Source: Sphingomonas sp. SUN019 (lineage in GTDB: Bacteria; Pseudomonadota; Alphaproteobacteria; Sphingomonadales; Sphingomonadaceae). From it: a stretch of 64,000 nucleotides of DNA. The position numbers and the translations under genes are program-made. Within the stretch, counting starts at the first letter, position 1, and every line of letters begins with the position of its first letter. The notes beneath the pieces were generated by a model. It was not told where the DNA came from. It saw only the letters and a program-made list of their open reading frames with translations, and searched no databases. Location: the NCBI RefSeq assembly GCF_024758705.1, contig NZ_CP096971.1, positions 3,067,501 to 3,131,500 of the forward strand, in the 5' to 3' direction. Shown piece after piece: positions 35,644-45,572 of this stretch.

Positions 35644-36683
35644 TCCTGGTCGAGTTGCGCGGCGCGCGCGGCGTCGGCGTCGGCGCGGGCGGCCTTGCCC
35701 TCACGGCGCAGGATCAGGCTGCGCTGGAACCAGCCGCGCGGATCGTCGGGGGCATAGCGGACCGCCTTGTCGAGATCGGCGAGCGCGCGGTCGTCGTCGC
35801 CCGCCTTCGCATGCGCCAGACCGCGGTTGAGCCAGGCGGCGGCGAGCTTGGGAGAGATGGCGATCGCGCGGTCGAACGCGGCGATCGCGCCGTCGAGATC
35901 ATCCTGCCAGGCCAGCATCAGTCCGTCGCCAACGAGCGCGGCCGCGCGCCCCGTGGTTCCGGCAGCGGCGGCGGGCACGGCCTTTCGGCAAGCGTTCAGG
36001 CTTTGCCGTGGATCGTCGATTGTGCAGGCGTTCAAGCCGCCGTTTGCCGCCACGCGGCGCTCAAGCCGCTGCTGCGCCTTTGCCGCGCGGCCGGTGATCC
36101 GTGAGCCGGTGACGATCAGGTCGCCGGCGACGTCGGCTTCTTCGGCCGCGGCGGCGGGCGCGGGGGGCGGAGGCGGAGGCGGCGGTGGCGGTGGCGGTGG
36201 CGGTGCGGCCGCCACTATAGCAGGTGGCGGTGCGGACATTGCGCTCTCGACAACAGCATCGCGCTGCCGTTCTTCGCCGGGCGGGGCGGGCTCGTCAGTT
36301 TGCGGAGCGGGCGCTGCGACGATTTCCGGCGCGCGACCTGACGGCCTGTCCGGCAGTGGTTCGGCCACCCTGTCGGCTGGCGGCTCCGAAGCTTTCGATG
36401 CGGGTGGTGCGACCGCAGCCGGAGCGCGGGCCGCGACCGGCGGCCGATGGTCTTCCGAAAGCCACAGCGGCAGGCCGATCGCCGCGACCAGCGCAGCGGC
36501 GGCCAGGACGCCCAATTGCGGTCGCCCGGTCAAACGCCAGCGGCGGGCCGGTGCGGGTGTGGGGGCTGGCGAAACGTCGCCATCCCACCGCCGCATCGCC
36601 GCAACGATCGTCGCCTCGCGCCGGTCGGGACGGGGCGGCGGCGAAGGGGGCAGCAGGGCCGAAAGGTCGGGTTCGGTCGACAT
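35640..36683 (-). CDS. Membrane-anchored TPR protein with poly-Pro linker and IVTGSR motif
   Basis: 347 residues. Residues 1-52 are cytoplasmic and start with [20 protein letters not shown]; one membrane helix at about 57-76; a Pro/Ala-rich periplasmic linker with 14 consecutive Pro (161-174); [12 protein letters not shown] at 188-198; then two or three TPRs (255-345; [17 protein letters not shown]). The short cytoplasmic N-terminus with a helix ([15 protein letters not shown]) could be an anti-sigma domain for the nearby ECF factor, but I cannot show this. It shares the poly-Pro and IVTGSR features with the VWA lipoprotein encoded just upstream. Confidence 0.6.
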   Translation of the reverse strand: MSTEPDLSALLPPSPPPRPDRREATIVAAMRRWDGDVSPAPTPAPARRWRLTGRPQLGVLAAAALVAAIGLPLWLSEDHRPPVAARAPAAVAPPASKASEPPADRVAEPLPDRPSGRAPEIVAAPAPQTDEPAPPGEERQRDAVVESAMSAPPPAIVAAAPPPPPPPPPPPPPPAPAAAAEEADVAGDLIVTGSRITGRAAKAQQRLERRVAANGGLNACTIDDPRQSLNACRKAVPAAAAGTTGRAAALVGDGLMLAWQDDLDGAIAAFDRAIAISPKLAAAWLNRGLAHAKAGDDDRALADLDKAVRYAPDDPRGWFQRSLILRREGKAARADADAARAAQLDQD

Positions 36684-36754
36684 TGCCGCCCGTCTTATAC
36701 CGGCAATCGCCGCCGGTCGAATGCTCGACCGGCGGCGAACACAGGCTATTCGTC

Positions 36755-38488
36755 CTACCGCGCCAGCGACCGGCTGACGCTGGCGGCGCGCACCATCTGC
36801 GCAAGTTCGGCGCGATAGCCAAAGCTGTCCGCGCCGCGCGCGCCGTTCACGATCCGCAGCACGTCGCCGTAACCCAGGCTGCCGTTATGCCGTCCGCCGC
36901 GGAGCAGTTCCGCGAAGGCGGCGACGCCGGTGGCGAAGCGCGCGTCCTGCGGCGCCTGATCGAACCGCGCCACCTCCACGGCGCGATCGATCGGGGTGGC
37001 GATCAGCCGGCTGGTGTCTGATTTCGGCAATTTGTAGCGGATCTTCACGAAACCGTATTCGCCGCCGCGCGAAGGCTGGGTCACGGCGGCCGGTCTGGCG
37101 TAGCGAAGGTCGCCGATCGCACGCGGTCCGCCGGCCGGCACGATTTCGTAGAGCGCGGTCACGGTCTGGCCGGAGCCGACGTCGCCGGCGTCGACCCGAT
37201 CGTTGTCGAAATCGTCGCGGTTGAGCAATCGTGTCTCATAGCCGATAAGGCGATATTCCGCGACCGTCGACGGGTTGAACTCGACCTGGATCTTCACGTC
37301 CTTGGCGATCGGGAACAGCGTCGACGTCGCTTCGTCGACCAGCGTCTTCCGCGCCTCCCCAACGGTGTCGATATAGGCGGCGGCGCCGTTGCCGTTCTGC
37401 GCGAGGGTCTGCATCAACGCGTCGTTGTAATTGCCCATCCCGAAGCCGAGCACTGAAAGGAACACGCCCTTGCCGCGCTCGCGCTCGACGAAGCCCTTCA
37501 ACTCGTCCTGGTTGGTGATGCCGACGTTGAAGTCGCCGTCGGTGGCCAGGATCACGCGGTTGACGCCGCGCGGGTCCAGATTGCGGTTCGCCAGCGCATA
37601 GGCCTGCCGGATACCCTCTGCGCCCGCCGTGCTGCCGCCCGCGCCGAGTTCGTCGATGACGCTCAGGATGCGCGACTTCTGGCTGGCGGGGGTCGGCTCC
37701 AGCGCGGTCCCGGCGGTTCCGGCATAGGTGACGATCGCGACCCGGTCGTTGGCGTCGAGTTGGTCGACCAGCATGGCCAGAGATTGCTTGACCAGCGGCA
37801 GCTTGTTGGGCTCGTTCATCGATCCCGACGTGTCGATCAGGAACACGAGATTTGCGTGCGGCCGGGTCTCGCGCTTGATCTCATAGCCCTTGATTCCGAT
37901 CCGGACGAGCTTGCGCCCGGCTGTCCAGGGACTGGGGAAAACCGCGACGTTGCTGGTGAAGGGCTGCGCGGCGGAGTGCGGCGCGGCGTAATCGTAGGGG
38001 AAATAATTGACCAGTTCCTCGGTCCGGACCGCCGCCGGTTGCGGCAGGACGTTGCGGTTCAGCGAGGCGCGGACGAACGAATAGGATGCGGTGTCCACGT
38101 CGATCGAGAAGGTCGAGACCGGCTCCTCGCGCACCAGCTTGAATGGGTTCTGCGCGACGGGGGTGAATTTGTCGCGACCGGTGTCATGATACGGCGGGGG
38201 CACGGGCCGCCACGATTCCGCCGCCATGCGCGCCATCACCGGGCTGGGCGCGACCATGCCGGGTGGCGGTGGAGGTGGCGGCGGCGGTGGTGGTGGCACG
38301 GAAACGGTAGTGCCGGTGACGACGATGTCCCGCGCTTCCTTTTGCAGAGCCTCGGCGACAGAGGCGCGGCTGCCGGTGACGATCATGTCGTCGCCCTGTG
38401 CCGCGCCGTTTTCGATCCCGGTCCTGGCGCAACCGGCGAGCAGCAATGCGATCAGCGTGACCGCGACTGCTGGACGATATCGGGGCAT
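36755..38488 (-). CDS. VWA-domain lipoprotein (YfbK-like)
   Basis: 577 residues. Lipoprotein signal MPRYRPAVAVTLIALLLAGC with lipidated Cys20. Two VTG motifs (MIVTGSRAS at 35-43, DIVVTGTT at 54-61) precede a run of 12 Pro (65-76). A von Willebrand N-terminal segment (VSTFSIDVDTASYSFVRASL) leads to the VWA domain with MIDAS motif DTSGSMNEPNK and a later ATDGDFNVGI, then the DUF3520-type C-terminal domain. Family roles are unclear; VWA-lipoproteins of this kind are commonly next to ECF sigma genes in proteobacteria. The stretch before the ATG contains GGGAGTGAGAC as ribosome site. Confidence 0.88.
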   Translation of the reverse strand: MPRYRPAVAVTLIALLLAGCARTGIENGAAQGDDMIVTGSRASVAEALQKEARDIVVTGTTVSVPPPPPPPPPPPPGMVAPSPVMARMAAESWRPVPPPYHDTGRDKFTPVAQNPFKLVREEPVSTFSIDVDTASYSFVRASLNRNVLPQPAAVRTEELVNYFPYDYAAPHSAAQPFTSNVAVFPSPWTAGRKLVRIGIKGYEIKRETRPHANLVFLIDTSGSMNEPNKLPLVKQSLAMLVDQLDANDRVAIVTYAGTAGTALEPTPASQKSRILSVIDELGAGGSTAGAEGIRQAYALANRNLDPRGVNRVILATDGDFNVGITNQDELKGFVERERGKGVFLSVLGFGMGNYNDALMQTLAQNGNGAAAYIDTVGEARKTLVDEATSTLFPIAKDVKIQVEFNPSTVAEYRLIGYETRLLNRDDFDNDRVDAGDVGSGQTVTALYEIVPAGGPRAIGDLRYARPAAVTQPSRGGEYGFVKIRYKLPKSDTSRLIATPIDRAVEVARFDQAPQDARFATGVAAFAELLRGGRHNGSLGYGDVLRIVNGARGADSFGYRAELAQMVRAASVSRSLAR

Positions 38489-38594
38489 GTCTCACTCCCT
38501 TGGCAACAGCGGCGCGCTGATCGGCCGCATGTCACTGGGACGCGCCCGCGCCCGGAATCCTTGGGACCAACACGAAATTTTTTCGACAGCCGCG

Positions 38595-39125
38595 TCAGCC
38601 GCCAGTGAGCAGGCGGCGCGCTTCATGCATCCGCCACGATATGGTCGCTTCGGCCACGCCCAGTACGGCGGCTGCTTCGGCGTGGCTGAGCTGCTGACCG
38701 GCGACCAGCACCACCGCGTCGCGATATGCCGGTTTCAAGCGGGCGACCGCGCCCTTCACCCACATCGCGTCATGCAGATCGCGGCCGTCCGGTCCGCGCG
38801 AAAGTCCGCTCCAGACGCCGAACTGCTCGGTCAGCCCCTGAAACGAGCGCCGCCGCCGCCGGGCGTCGCGGCAGGCGTTGAAGACGATGCTGGTCAGCCA
38901 GGTCGTGAACTTCGCATCACCGCGGAATTCGGCGAGCCGTTCGACCAGCGTGCAGCAGACGTCCTGCGCGACATCGTCGGCGTCGGCGCGCGATCCGATC
39001 AGTTGCCAGGCAAGGCCGTGAATGCGGTCGTAATGCCGCCGCAACAACGTCTCGAATGCCGCGCGGTCGCCGCGGCGGGCCGCAGCGACGAGATCGGTAT
39101 CGGCATCGTCGCGTCCCATCGGCAT
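38595..39125 (-). CDS. ECF-type RNA polymerase sigma factor
   Basis: 176 residues from ATG at 39125; the ATG at 39119 is equally possible and a longer form from 39212 is less likely because the extra residues are not sigma-like. Region 2: [20 protein letters not shown] with [20 protein letters not shown]; region 4: [20 protein letters not shown] then [20 protein letters not shown]. No region 3 or 1.1, so ECF. It lies 106 bases upstream of the VWA lipoprotein gene on the same strand and probably controls it; a possible anti-sigma factor is the membrane TPR protein. Confidence 0.92.
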   Translation of the reverse strand: MPMGRDDADTDLVAAARRGDRAAFETLLRRHYDRIHGLAWQLIGSRADADDVAQDVCCTLVERLAEFRGDAKFTTWLTSIVFNACRDARRRRRSFQGLTEQFGVWSGLSRGPDGRDLHDAMWVKGAVARLKPAYRDAVVLVAGQQLSHAEAAAVLGVAEATISWRMHEARRLLTGG

Positions 39126-39255
39126 CGCCCTGTGCTGGACCAGCAGCGATCCGCCCGCAACCCGCACCGGGTGGGTGGTGCAAGGCTGGCCGGTCGATGC
39201 GGCCGACAGCATGGACGCGGCCTCTCGTCGATCGCGGCGCCGGTTCTGCGTTCGG

Positions 39256-42200
39256 TTACGCGTTGACGGCAGCAGGTGATGGCAGCGTCATCCTGCGCAA
39301 GGTGGCGATCTTGGCTTGCTCGTTGATCAGGCCCAGCGCCGTCGCCTCGGCTCCGGCGGGAACGAGCATCGCATCGATCTCCGTCGCCGCGCCGCGGCCC
39401 GTTTTCAACATCAGTCCGGCGTAGGCGCGCCGGCTGGCCGTGGCGGCGGGGCGGGCGCCGATGCGGTCGTTGAGCGCGATGGCATCGTCGAAATGCGCCG
39501 CGGCGGCGTCGTGATCGCCCAGCAATCCCGCGAACAGTCCCGCCGAATGCGCCAGCGCGCCGTCGCATTTCGCGCCGACCGACATTCCGACTTGGTCCGC
39601 CACCGGGGCGAGCAACGGGTACAGCGCCTCCGCCGCGCGGCGGTCGTCGATCGCCGCCGACCCTTCCGCCAGCAAATGGACCGCCGATGCCCACGTCAGG
39701 TCCAGCGGCAGCGGGAATCCCTCTGCCGCCAGGTCGTCCAGCAGCGCCCGCGCCTCTTCCGCTTCGCCAGCCTCGCCCAGCGCGAAGATGAGCGCGGTGC
39801 GATAGGCCAGGACGTGGGGGTAGGTCGCGAGCGCTGCGCGGACCTGCGCGATCAGCGGCACGACAAGGCCGCGGCGGACGGTCAGCTCGAACATCTGCGC
39901 GCCGAAGATGCTGGCCGCGTGCGGCAGGCCGACCGCGCTGCACGCCTGGAACGTCGTGCCGATCCGCGCCTCGGCATCGGCATCGCCGCGCATCAGCGCC
40001 AGCATCGCGCGCAACACTTGCGGGAACAGCGCGAAGAACGGCGCGCGCTGCTGCGCGGCGGCGGCCTCGCAGCGCAACAAGGCCTGTTCGGCGGCCTCGA
40101 TATCGCCGTTCTGGAGCAGCGCGTCGAAGCGCAGATGCGCGGCCTGCGTCGCCAGCCCGTGATTGCCCAGACCGAACGTCAGATCTTCCAGTTCGCGCGT
40201 CAGCGCCAGCCGCTCGTCCAGCGTCATCGGGCTCTCGATCGACAGGATGCGCGCCGCCAGCGCACGCGCCAGCGTCGCCGGATCGTCCAGCCGCCGTGCG
40301 AGCATGATCGCCTCGGTCGTGAGTGCATCGCGGCGTTCGCGTTCGGAGCCGTAGCGCAGCTCGATCGCCAATTGCCCGGTCAGGCGCACACGGAGATGAT
40401 CGTCGCTGTCGCCGAGCGTGGCGAGCGCCTCAGCATAGAGCGCGACCAGGCCGCCATCGACGCCGTTGCCCCATTGCAGGCCGTTAAGATGCCCGCTGCC
40501 GAGCGCCGCGGTCGCCAACCGATGCGCATCGCCCAGCGCGCGCGCTAGGTCGGCCGCGCGCGTCATCGTTTGCCGGAATGCGATGATCCCGGCGCTGCGC
40601 TGCGCGGTGGCGAGGCCGATCAGCAGATCGCATCGCTGCGCCGTATCGCCCGCGCCATCCGTCTCGATCAACGCCAGCGCGCGCGTAAAATAGTCGATGG
40701 CGGATTCGTAGGCGAGCGCGCGTTGCGCCTTCTCACCCGCCCGCACGAGATAGAGCAAAGCCTTCTCGGCGTCGCAGGCGGCGGACCAGTGATAGGCCAG
40801 TTCGTCGACGCACTTCGACGGGTCGCCGCCCGCGCGGCGTTCGAGCGCTTCGCCGATACGACGGTGCATCCGCCTACGCCGTGCGCCGCTCAATCCCTCG
40901 CACAACGCCATGCGGACGATCGCGTGATTGAACCGGTAGCAGTCCGCGACGCCCGGTAGCTCGGCGATCAGCGCGGCCGACGTGCCTTCGTCGAGCGCGT
41001 CGAGGATCGCATCCTCGTCGATCTCGTCGACCACGTCTTCGAGGACCAGCAGGTCGAACTGCTGCCCGATGACTGCGGCCGTGCCGAGCAGCTTGACGGT
41101 GTTCGGCGCAAGACGATGGAGCCGTCGGTCGACGACTTCGCGCACGCTCTCCGGCACCGTAGCCGCCGCGTCGGACTCGTCCGCCGCCGACAACTTGCCT
41201 CCTTCCGCCAGATGGTGCGCCAGCTCGCCGACGAAGAACGGGTTGCCCGCAGTGCTGGCGTGGACCGTCTCGGCCAGGCGATCCGCGGCCGTATCGATCC
41301 CGCTTGCCTCCAACAGCTTCGCCACCGCATCGGCGCCGATCCCGTCCAGCGACATTCGCGTTACCACGGGCTCGCGTCGCAGATCGGCCAGCACCGGCGA
41401 CAGGATGTGGGTCGGCATCACGTCGCTTTCGCGGAACGTTCCGAGCACCAGCAGGCGCAAGGCTGCGGTTGCGCTGGCAAGATGCTTCAGCAGCAGCAGG
41501 TCCGACGCGCCCGCCCATTGCAGGTCGTCGAGGACGAGAACGACCGGCGCGGCGCGCGACGCGTCAGCCAACAGGCCTTCGACCGCCTCGAACAGCAACA
41601 ACCGTTCGGCCTCTCCACCGATCGCGCTGTCGCCGCCTCCGCTCATTCCCAGACGTTCGCGCAGTTCGGGCAGCAGGCGGAGCAATCCCTGGCCGCGGGC
41701 GCGGAGATGGCGGTGCAATGCGGCGTCGCCGACATGCGCGGCGTAGAAGCGCAAGGCTTCGCTGAACGGCCGGTAGGAGGTTGGCACATCTTCGTCGCAA
41801 TGGCCGAACAAGACCGTCGCTCCCGCGGCGTGCGCGCTGCGCGACAGGTCAGAGGCGAGGCGGGTCTTGCCGATCCCCGGCTCGCCGCCGATCAGGACGA
41901 TCCGGCCCGCGCCGCTCTGAACCGATTCCCAGGCCGTATCGAGCGATGCGATTTCCGGATCGCGTCCGACCAGCGGCAGCGCCGGAAGCGCCGCCAGCCG
42001 CTGCGGCAGCGGCGGCTGAACGTAGCCCGCATCTTCGGGTTCAGCCTCGCTTGCTACCTGACCGCGCTCTCCGACGAGCGCCGCGATGCTGCGCATCACC
42101 TTGTCCCAGCCGGGCGCGGCGGTGTCGCCCAACCATTGCCGCAGGTCGGCGCACTGGATCTGGTCGAACGGCATCGGCGGCAGCGCGCCATCGAGCGCGA

Positions 42201-42456
42201 TCTGCACCAGCTTGCCGTATTCGCGCGCGCGATTGGCCTCCGACCGAACCCATTGCGAGGCCGCAGCGGCGGGCGACCACAATACGATCACCGCCTTCGC
42301 CAGCCTAAGTCGTTCCTCGATCACCTCGGCATAGGCGCGGTGCACAGGCAGCAGATCGTCGCGCCACACCGAATGCCCGGCGCGTTTCAGCGCGGCAACG
42401 ATCTGTTCGGCCACGATTTCGTCCGGCCGCGCGTAGGAAACGAAGATATCGGACAT
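39256..42456 (-). CDS. TIR-AAA(STAND)-TPR signalling protein
   Basis: 1066 residues. Residues 1-125 form a TIR domain: [36 protein letters not shown] and candidate catalytic Glu73 in WVRSEANRA, the position used by NAD-cleaving TIRs. Residues about 160-480 are an AAA/STAND ATPase: [10 protein letters not shown], Walker [10 protein letters not shown] at 190-198 and Walker [11 protein letters not shown]. The rest is a helical TPR-like region. The AAA-TPR part is like that of cyclase-AAA-TPR or MalT-type proteins, but TIR replaces the output domain and there is no LuxR helix-turn-helix. Candidate sensor of a cell signal or phage product that degrades NAD or makes a nucleotide signal; function is inferred from family only. 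Confidence 0.85.
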   Translation of the reverse strand: MSDIFVSYARPDEIVAEQIVAALKRAGHSVWRDDLLPVHRAYAEVIEERLRLAKAVIVLWSPAAAASQWVRSEANRAREYGKLVQIALDGALPPMPFDQIQCADLRQWLGDTAAPGWDKVMRSIAALVGERGQVASEAEPEDAGYVQPPLPQRLAALPALPLVGRDPEIASLDTAWESVQSGAGRIVLIGGEPGIGKTRLASDLSRSAHAAGATVLFGHCDEDVPTSYRPFSEALRFYAAHVGDAALHRHLRARGQGLLRLLPELRERLGMSGGGDSAIGGEAERLLLFEAVEGLLADASRAAPVVLVLDDLQWAGASDLLLLKHLASATAALRLLVLGTFRESDVMPTHILSPVLADLRREPVVTRMSLDGIGADAVAKLLEASGIDTAADRLAETVHASTAGNPFFVGELAHHLAEGGKLSAADESDAAATVPESVREVVDRRLHRLAPNTVKLLGTAAVIGQQFDLLVLEDVVDEIDEDAILDALDEGTSAALIAELPGVADCYRFNHAIVRMALCEGLSGARRRRMHRRIGEALERRAGGDPSKCVDELAYHWSAACDAEKALLYLVRAGEKAQRALAYESAIDYFTRALALIETDGAGDTAQRCDLLIGLATAQRSAGIIAFRQTMTRAADLARALGDAHRLATAALGSGHLNGLQWGNGVDGGLVALYAEALATLGDSDDHLRVRLTGQLAIELRYGSERERRDALTTEAIMLARRLDDPATLARALAARILSIESPMTLDERLALTRELEDLTFGLGNHGLATQAAHLRFDALLQNGDIEAAEQALLRCEAAAAQQRAPFFALFPQVLRAMLALMRGDADAEARIGTTFQACSAVGLPHAASIFGAQMFELTVRRGLVVPLIAQVRAALATYPHVLAYRTALIFALGEAGEAEEARALLDDLAAEGFPLPLDLTWASAVHLLAEGSAAIDDRRAAEALYPLLAPVADQVGMSVGAKCDGALAHSAGLFAGLLGDHDAAAAHFDDAIALNDRIGARPAATASRRAYAGLMLKTGRGAATEIDAMLVPAGAEATALGLINEQAKIATLRRMTLPSPAAVNA

Positions 42457-42556
42457 CTACGGCATCGCCCATCCCGTCGCGTAGACTAGCGCGGATCGCG
42501 AATTTCTAACAGCGAAATGCGGGTTTTCCGTGTTTCGAAGAGGCGCAGCATGACGT

Positions 42557-43492
42557 TCACGCAATGGTCGCGGCCGACATCGACAGGTCCAGCGTCACGC
42601 CCCAGGCGGCCATCGGGGTGTAGCGGATTCCGCCCGTCGATTGCGGCACGCCGCCGGTCAGGCCCAGCGTGTCGGTGATCGGGAAGGTCGCATTGTCGAA
42701 CACGTCGATCTCCGCATTCCTCCAGACGCGAAAATCGCGCTCGTTGCTGGATTGAAAACGCATCCGCACGATATCGATCAACCGTGCCTCGGTCGGCGCT
42801 CCGCAGTCGCGCACCTGGCGCAGCGCGAAGCACCCGCCAGCAAGTTCGTCCACGCTTGCGAGCGGCAGTTCCATCAGGTCGCGCACCGCGGGCGGTACCA
42901 GCGCGTCGATCACCGGCACCTGCAGCCCGCCGCTGGGAAAGCCGTGCGTCGCCGCCGACGTGGCGAGATCGGGGGTGTCGGCGCGCACCGCGAACAATCG
43001 GTGCACGTCCTGTTGCGACGTCTTGGAATGCGTTTCCAGCGCCAACATGCTGACGGCGGCCGAATAATCGCCGTTCGCTGTGTCGTCTGTGTAGATGCGA
43101 CCCAGCGTTTTCGGCAACCCGACCACCATCTCGCCCGAAATCGCCGAGGTGCCGTTGTCGACCCCCATGAACGGAAAGGTCCAGCCTAGCTCCAACGGAA
43201 ACAGGCCGCCGAAGCTGCGGATCACCGGGAACATGAAGAAATATTCGTTCTGCACGCTGAAGCCCAGATCCTGCCACGCGTCGGCGACCATCTTCGGATA
43301 ATGCGCGACATAAACGAAGACGACGGGGAAGGCGGGGAAGAACGTGCTGTCGCCGACGCCGTCGAGCATCGCCTCGCACCAACCGGCAAGCTTATCGAAG
43401 GACGCGGGCAGGGCGAAACCGCGCAGCATCGTGCCCGGAAAAGACCAAGGCGGCGGGCTTTGCTGGCCCCACGGGGTTTCCCTGAACAACAT
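42557..43492 (-). CDS. Acetoacetate-decarboxylase-fold protein
   Basis: 311 residues from ATG at 43492 (GGAGG seven bases upstream). The core ISGEMVVGLPKTLGRIY matches the Schiff-base lysine segment of acetoacetate decarboxylases (usual form PKK), here with one Lys. ADC-fold enzymes act as decarboxylases, aldolase-dehydratases or cyclases on keto acids. Length is longer than Clostridium ADC (about 245). Last gene of the presumed isoprenoid cluster; eleven bases after the stop of the reductase gene. Confidence 0.7.
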   Translation of the reverse strand: MLFRETPWGQQSPPPWSFPGTMLRGFALPASFDKLAGWCEAMLDGVGDSTFFPAFPVVFVYVAHYPKMVADAWQDLGFSVQNEYFFMFPVIRSFGGLFPLELGWTFPFMGVDNGTSAISGEMVVGLPKTLGRIYTDDTANGDYSAAVSMLALETHSKTSQQDVHRLFAVRADTPDLATSAATHGFPSGGLQVPVIDALVPPAVRDLMELPLASVDELAGGCFALRQVRDCGAPTEARLIDIVRMRFQSSNERDFRVWRNAEIDVFDNATFPITDTLGLTGGVPQSTGGIRYTPMAAWGVTLDLSMSAATIA

Positions 43493-43503
43493 GAGGCTGC
43501 CTC

Positions 43504-44526
43504 CTACCCAGGCGGTTCGACGATCGCGGCCGCGCCGCACGCCAGCACGAATTCAGGTCCGAACAGCCGCGACGGCGTCTGGAAGCCGGCGCGCCGCGTT
43601 CCCGCAAGCCACGCGCGCACCGCGGCGGCGGCGGTCAGCGTGGTCGTCGTGTAACCGTCGCGTGTCCGCAGCATGACGCGTGCCGTACGCCTCCAGCGAT
43701 CCTCGGCCTCGGCGACGAGAATCATGTCGTGCAGCTCAAGCGACGGATCGGCGATCGACGAATGGCCCGCGGACAGTTCGCGCACGAGCGGCGCGGCGAG
43801 CGCGCCCGCGCGGATCGCCAGTTCGCCGAGAAATCCCGTCGCCGAATAAACCTCCAGCGTCTCCACCCCGATCGAGTGGGCGACCGTTACGATGTCTGGC
43901 CAGCTGACCGCGACAGCGCGTGTCGGGCCGTCGCCGAAATCGAAAGCGCGCCACAGCGTCCCCGCCGAATGACGCCGCAGCACGCCGTCGCGGCGGACCC
44001 GGACGGCGGAATCGTTCATAGCGCGGAGCGTCGCGCGCGATCCGCGCGACAGGCCGTGCGGCGTCGACATCGCGAGCCGCAGGCGCGTCGCGTCCGGGAA
44101 CCGCGCCGCCGCCAGCGCCAGCGCGCCATCGGTCGCGGCGATTGCGAAACCGATGCCGGGGAGCAGCATCGTGTCGGCGTCGGCCGCCTCCTGGTCGCGG
44201 GCCAGCGCGTGCGCGAACACCGGCCATTCCCCGGCGATGTCCATATAATCGGTGCGCGTCCGCACGCAGGCTTCGATCGCGGGTTCGGCCGTGCGCGCGA
44301 AGGGCCCTGCGGCGTTCACCACCAGTCCGATGTCGTCCAGCCCATCGGCGATGTCGCCATCCGCTCCGAGCACGCGCGCTTCGAGCCGAAGGTGGCCCGC
44401 CAGCGCAAGCAGCGCCGCGGCGTCGCGACCGCCCAGCACGAGCCGGTCCGCGAGATCGCAAAGCGCCGCGGCGAGCAATCGACCCGACCGGCCGGTTGCG
44501 CCGTACAGGAGCACGCGCTGCTTCAT
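43504..44526 (-). CDS. Saccharopine-dehydrogenase-like NAD(P)-binding reductase
   Basis: 340 residues from ATG at 44526, overlapping the polyprenyl synthetase stop by four bases. N-terminal Rossmann motif QRVLLYGATGRSGRLLAAAL, then LVVNAAGPFARTAEPAIEAC and TDYMDIAGEWPVF, all typical of the saccharopine-dehydrogenase-like family that includes the mycobacterial trans-acting enoyl reductase. A real lysine-pathway role is unlikely in this context; reduction of a double bond or keto group in a lipid is a better guess. Confidence 0.8.
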   Translation of the reverse strand: MKQRVLLYGATGRSGRLLAAALCDLADRLVLGGRDAAALLALAGHLRLEARVLGADGDIADGLDDIGLVVNAAGPFARTAEPAIEACVRTRTDYMDIAGEWPVFAHALARDQEAADADTMLLPGIGFAIAATDGALALAAARFPDATRLRLAMSTPHGLSRGSRATLRAMNDSAVRVRRDGVLRRHSAGTLWRAFDFGDGPTRAVAVSWPDIVTVAHSIGVETLEVYSATGFLGELAIRAGALAAPLVRELSAGHSSIADPSLELHDMILVAEAEDRWRRTARVMLRTRDGYTTTTLTAAAAVRAWLAGTRRAGFQTPSRLFGPEFVLACGAAAIVEPPG

Positions 44527-45572
44527 GTGCGCTCGAACACCCACGGCACCAATCCGTGGAGGAAATCGCGATCCTCCGACGGGGGCGAGTCGCCCAGCGC
44601 ACGCTCCAGCTCATATCCGGCGGCTCCGGCTAGCGCGTGGGCGGTGCGTTCGGCGTGGGCGACCGATCCGACCCGCGTCAGGCAATCGGCGAGATCGCAC
44701 AGCAGCGCATCCGACCGCTCGGCCACCGGTGTGGAGCACCATTGCATGACCAGCCGCCGATCGTCTCCGCGCGCTGTGCGGGCGGCGTGCAGCACGATCA
44801 GCGTCCGCTTGCCCTCGCGCAGGTCGCCAAGCGGCTCCTTCCCGTAGGCGCGGTCGGCGACGAGGTTGAGGAGGTCGTCCTGGATCTGGAAGGCGAGTCC
44901 CAGTAGCCCGCCGAACTTCCCGATCGCGTCCGGGTCGATCGGCCGCGTTCGCCCCAGCAGCAGGCCGAGTTGCGCGGGCCAGATCACCGACGTCGCCGCG
45001 GTCTTGCGCAGCGCCATGCGGAAATAATCGGCATCGTCCAGATCGAGGCGATCGTTTTCCCGCCAACCCAACTCCAGCGCCTGACCCTCCGCCGCATCGC
45101 GCGCCACGCGACGGGTCAGCGCCAGCCCGCGCTCCAGCCGATCCGCCCCGCGCCGCCGCAGCGCGGCGATCAGCGGATCGAATGCGAGCAGCATCGCCGC
45201 ACTGCCCGCGTTCAGCGCGAGCGGCACGCCGTGCAATTTGTGCAGCGTCGGCGCGCCGCGGCGGAGATCGCTGCCGTCCTCGATATCGTCGTGGACGAGC
45301 TGTGCGTTGTGAAACAACTCCACGGCAACCGCCGCATCCAGCACGTCGTCCAGCGATGCGCCCGCGATGCGCGCGGTGGCGATCAGGATCGCCGGGCGCA
45401 TCGATTTGCCCCCACGCGACGGGTAGTCCGCGAGCAACGCGTCGAGGTACGGCGCCGGCGTTTCCACGGAGAGCCAGCGATCGAGACGCGCGCGGGTCGC
45501 CCGGCCGTACTCCTGCAGGAGATGCGGAACGATCGGCGGCGTTTGCCGGGTCGCCTTCGCCGCGTGGCTCAT
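44523..45572 (-). CDS. Polyprenyl (isoprenyl diphosphate) synthetase family protein
   Basis: 349 residues. First Asp-rich motif LVHDDIEDGSDLRRG (DDxxD) and second FQIQDDLLNL are intact; GGKSMRPAILIATARIAG gives the diphosphate-binding Lys and Arg. Trans-prenyl chain elongation enzyme: condenses isopentenyl diphosphate with an allylic diphosphate. The residues before the first motif (AVAVELFHNAQLVHD) are bulky, which would limit chain length, but this is a guess. It overlaps both neighbours by four bases, tying it to the cluster rather than to quinone synthesis. Confidence 0.88.
   Translation of the reverse strand: MSHAAKATRQTPPIVPHLLQEYGRATRARLDRWLSVETPAPYLDALLADYPSRGGKSMRPAILIATARIAGASLDDVLDAAVAVELFHNAQLVHDDIEDGSDLRRGAPTLHKLHGVPLALNAGSAAMLLAFDPLIAALRRRGADRLERGLALTRRVARDAAEGQALELGWRENDRLDLDDADYFRMALRKTAATSVIWPAQLGLLLGRTRPIDPDAIGKFGGLLGLAFQIQDDLLNLVADRAYGKEPLGDLREGKRTLIVLHAARTARGDDRRLVMQWCSTPVAERSDALLCDLADCLTRVGSVAHAERTAHALAGAAGYELERALGDSPPSEDRDFLHGLVPWVFERT

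Noticed and set aside
35640..38488. TonB-dependent receptor call because of the VTGSR motif
   Set aside because: Neither protein has a plug or a beta barrel; one is a VWA lipoprotein and the other a membrane TPR protein.
43504..44526. Lysine-pathway saccharopine dehydrogenase
   Set aside because: Only the NAD-binding family pattern fits; no lysine genes are nearby and the neighbours point to lipid or isoprenoid chemistry.
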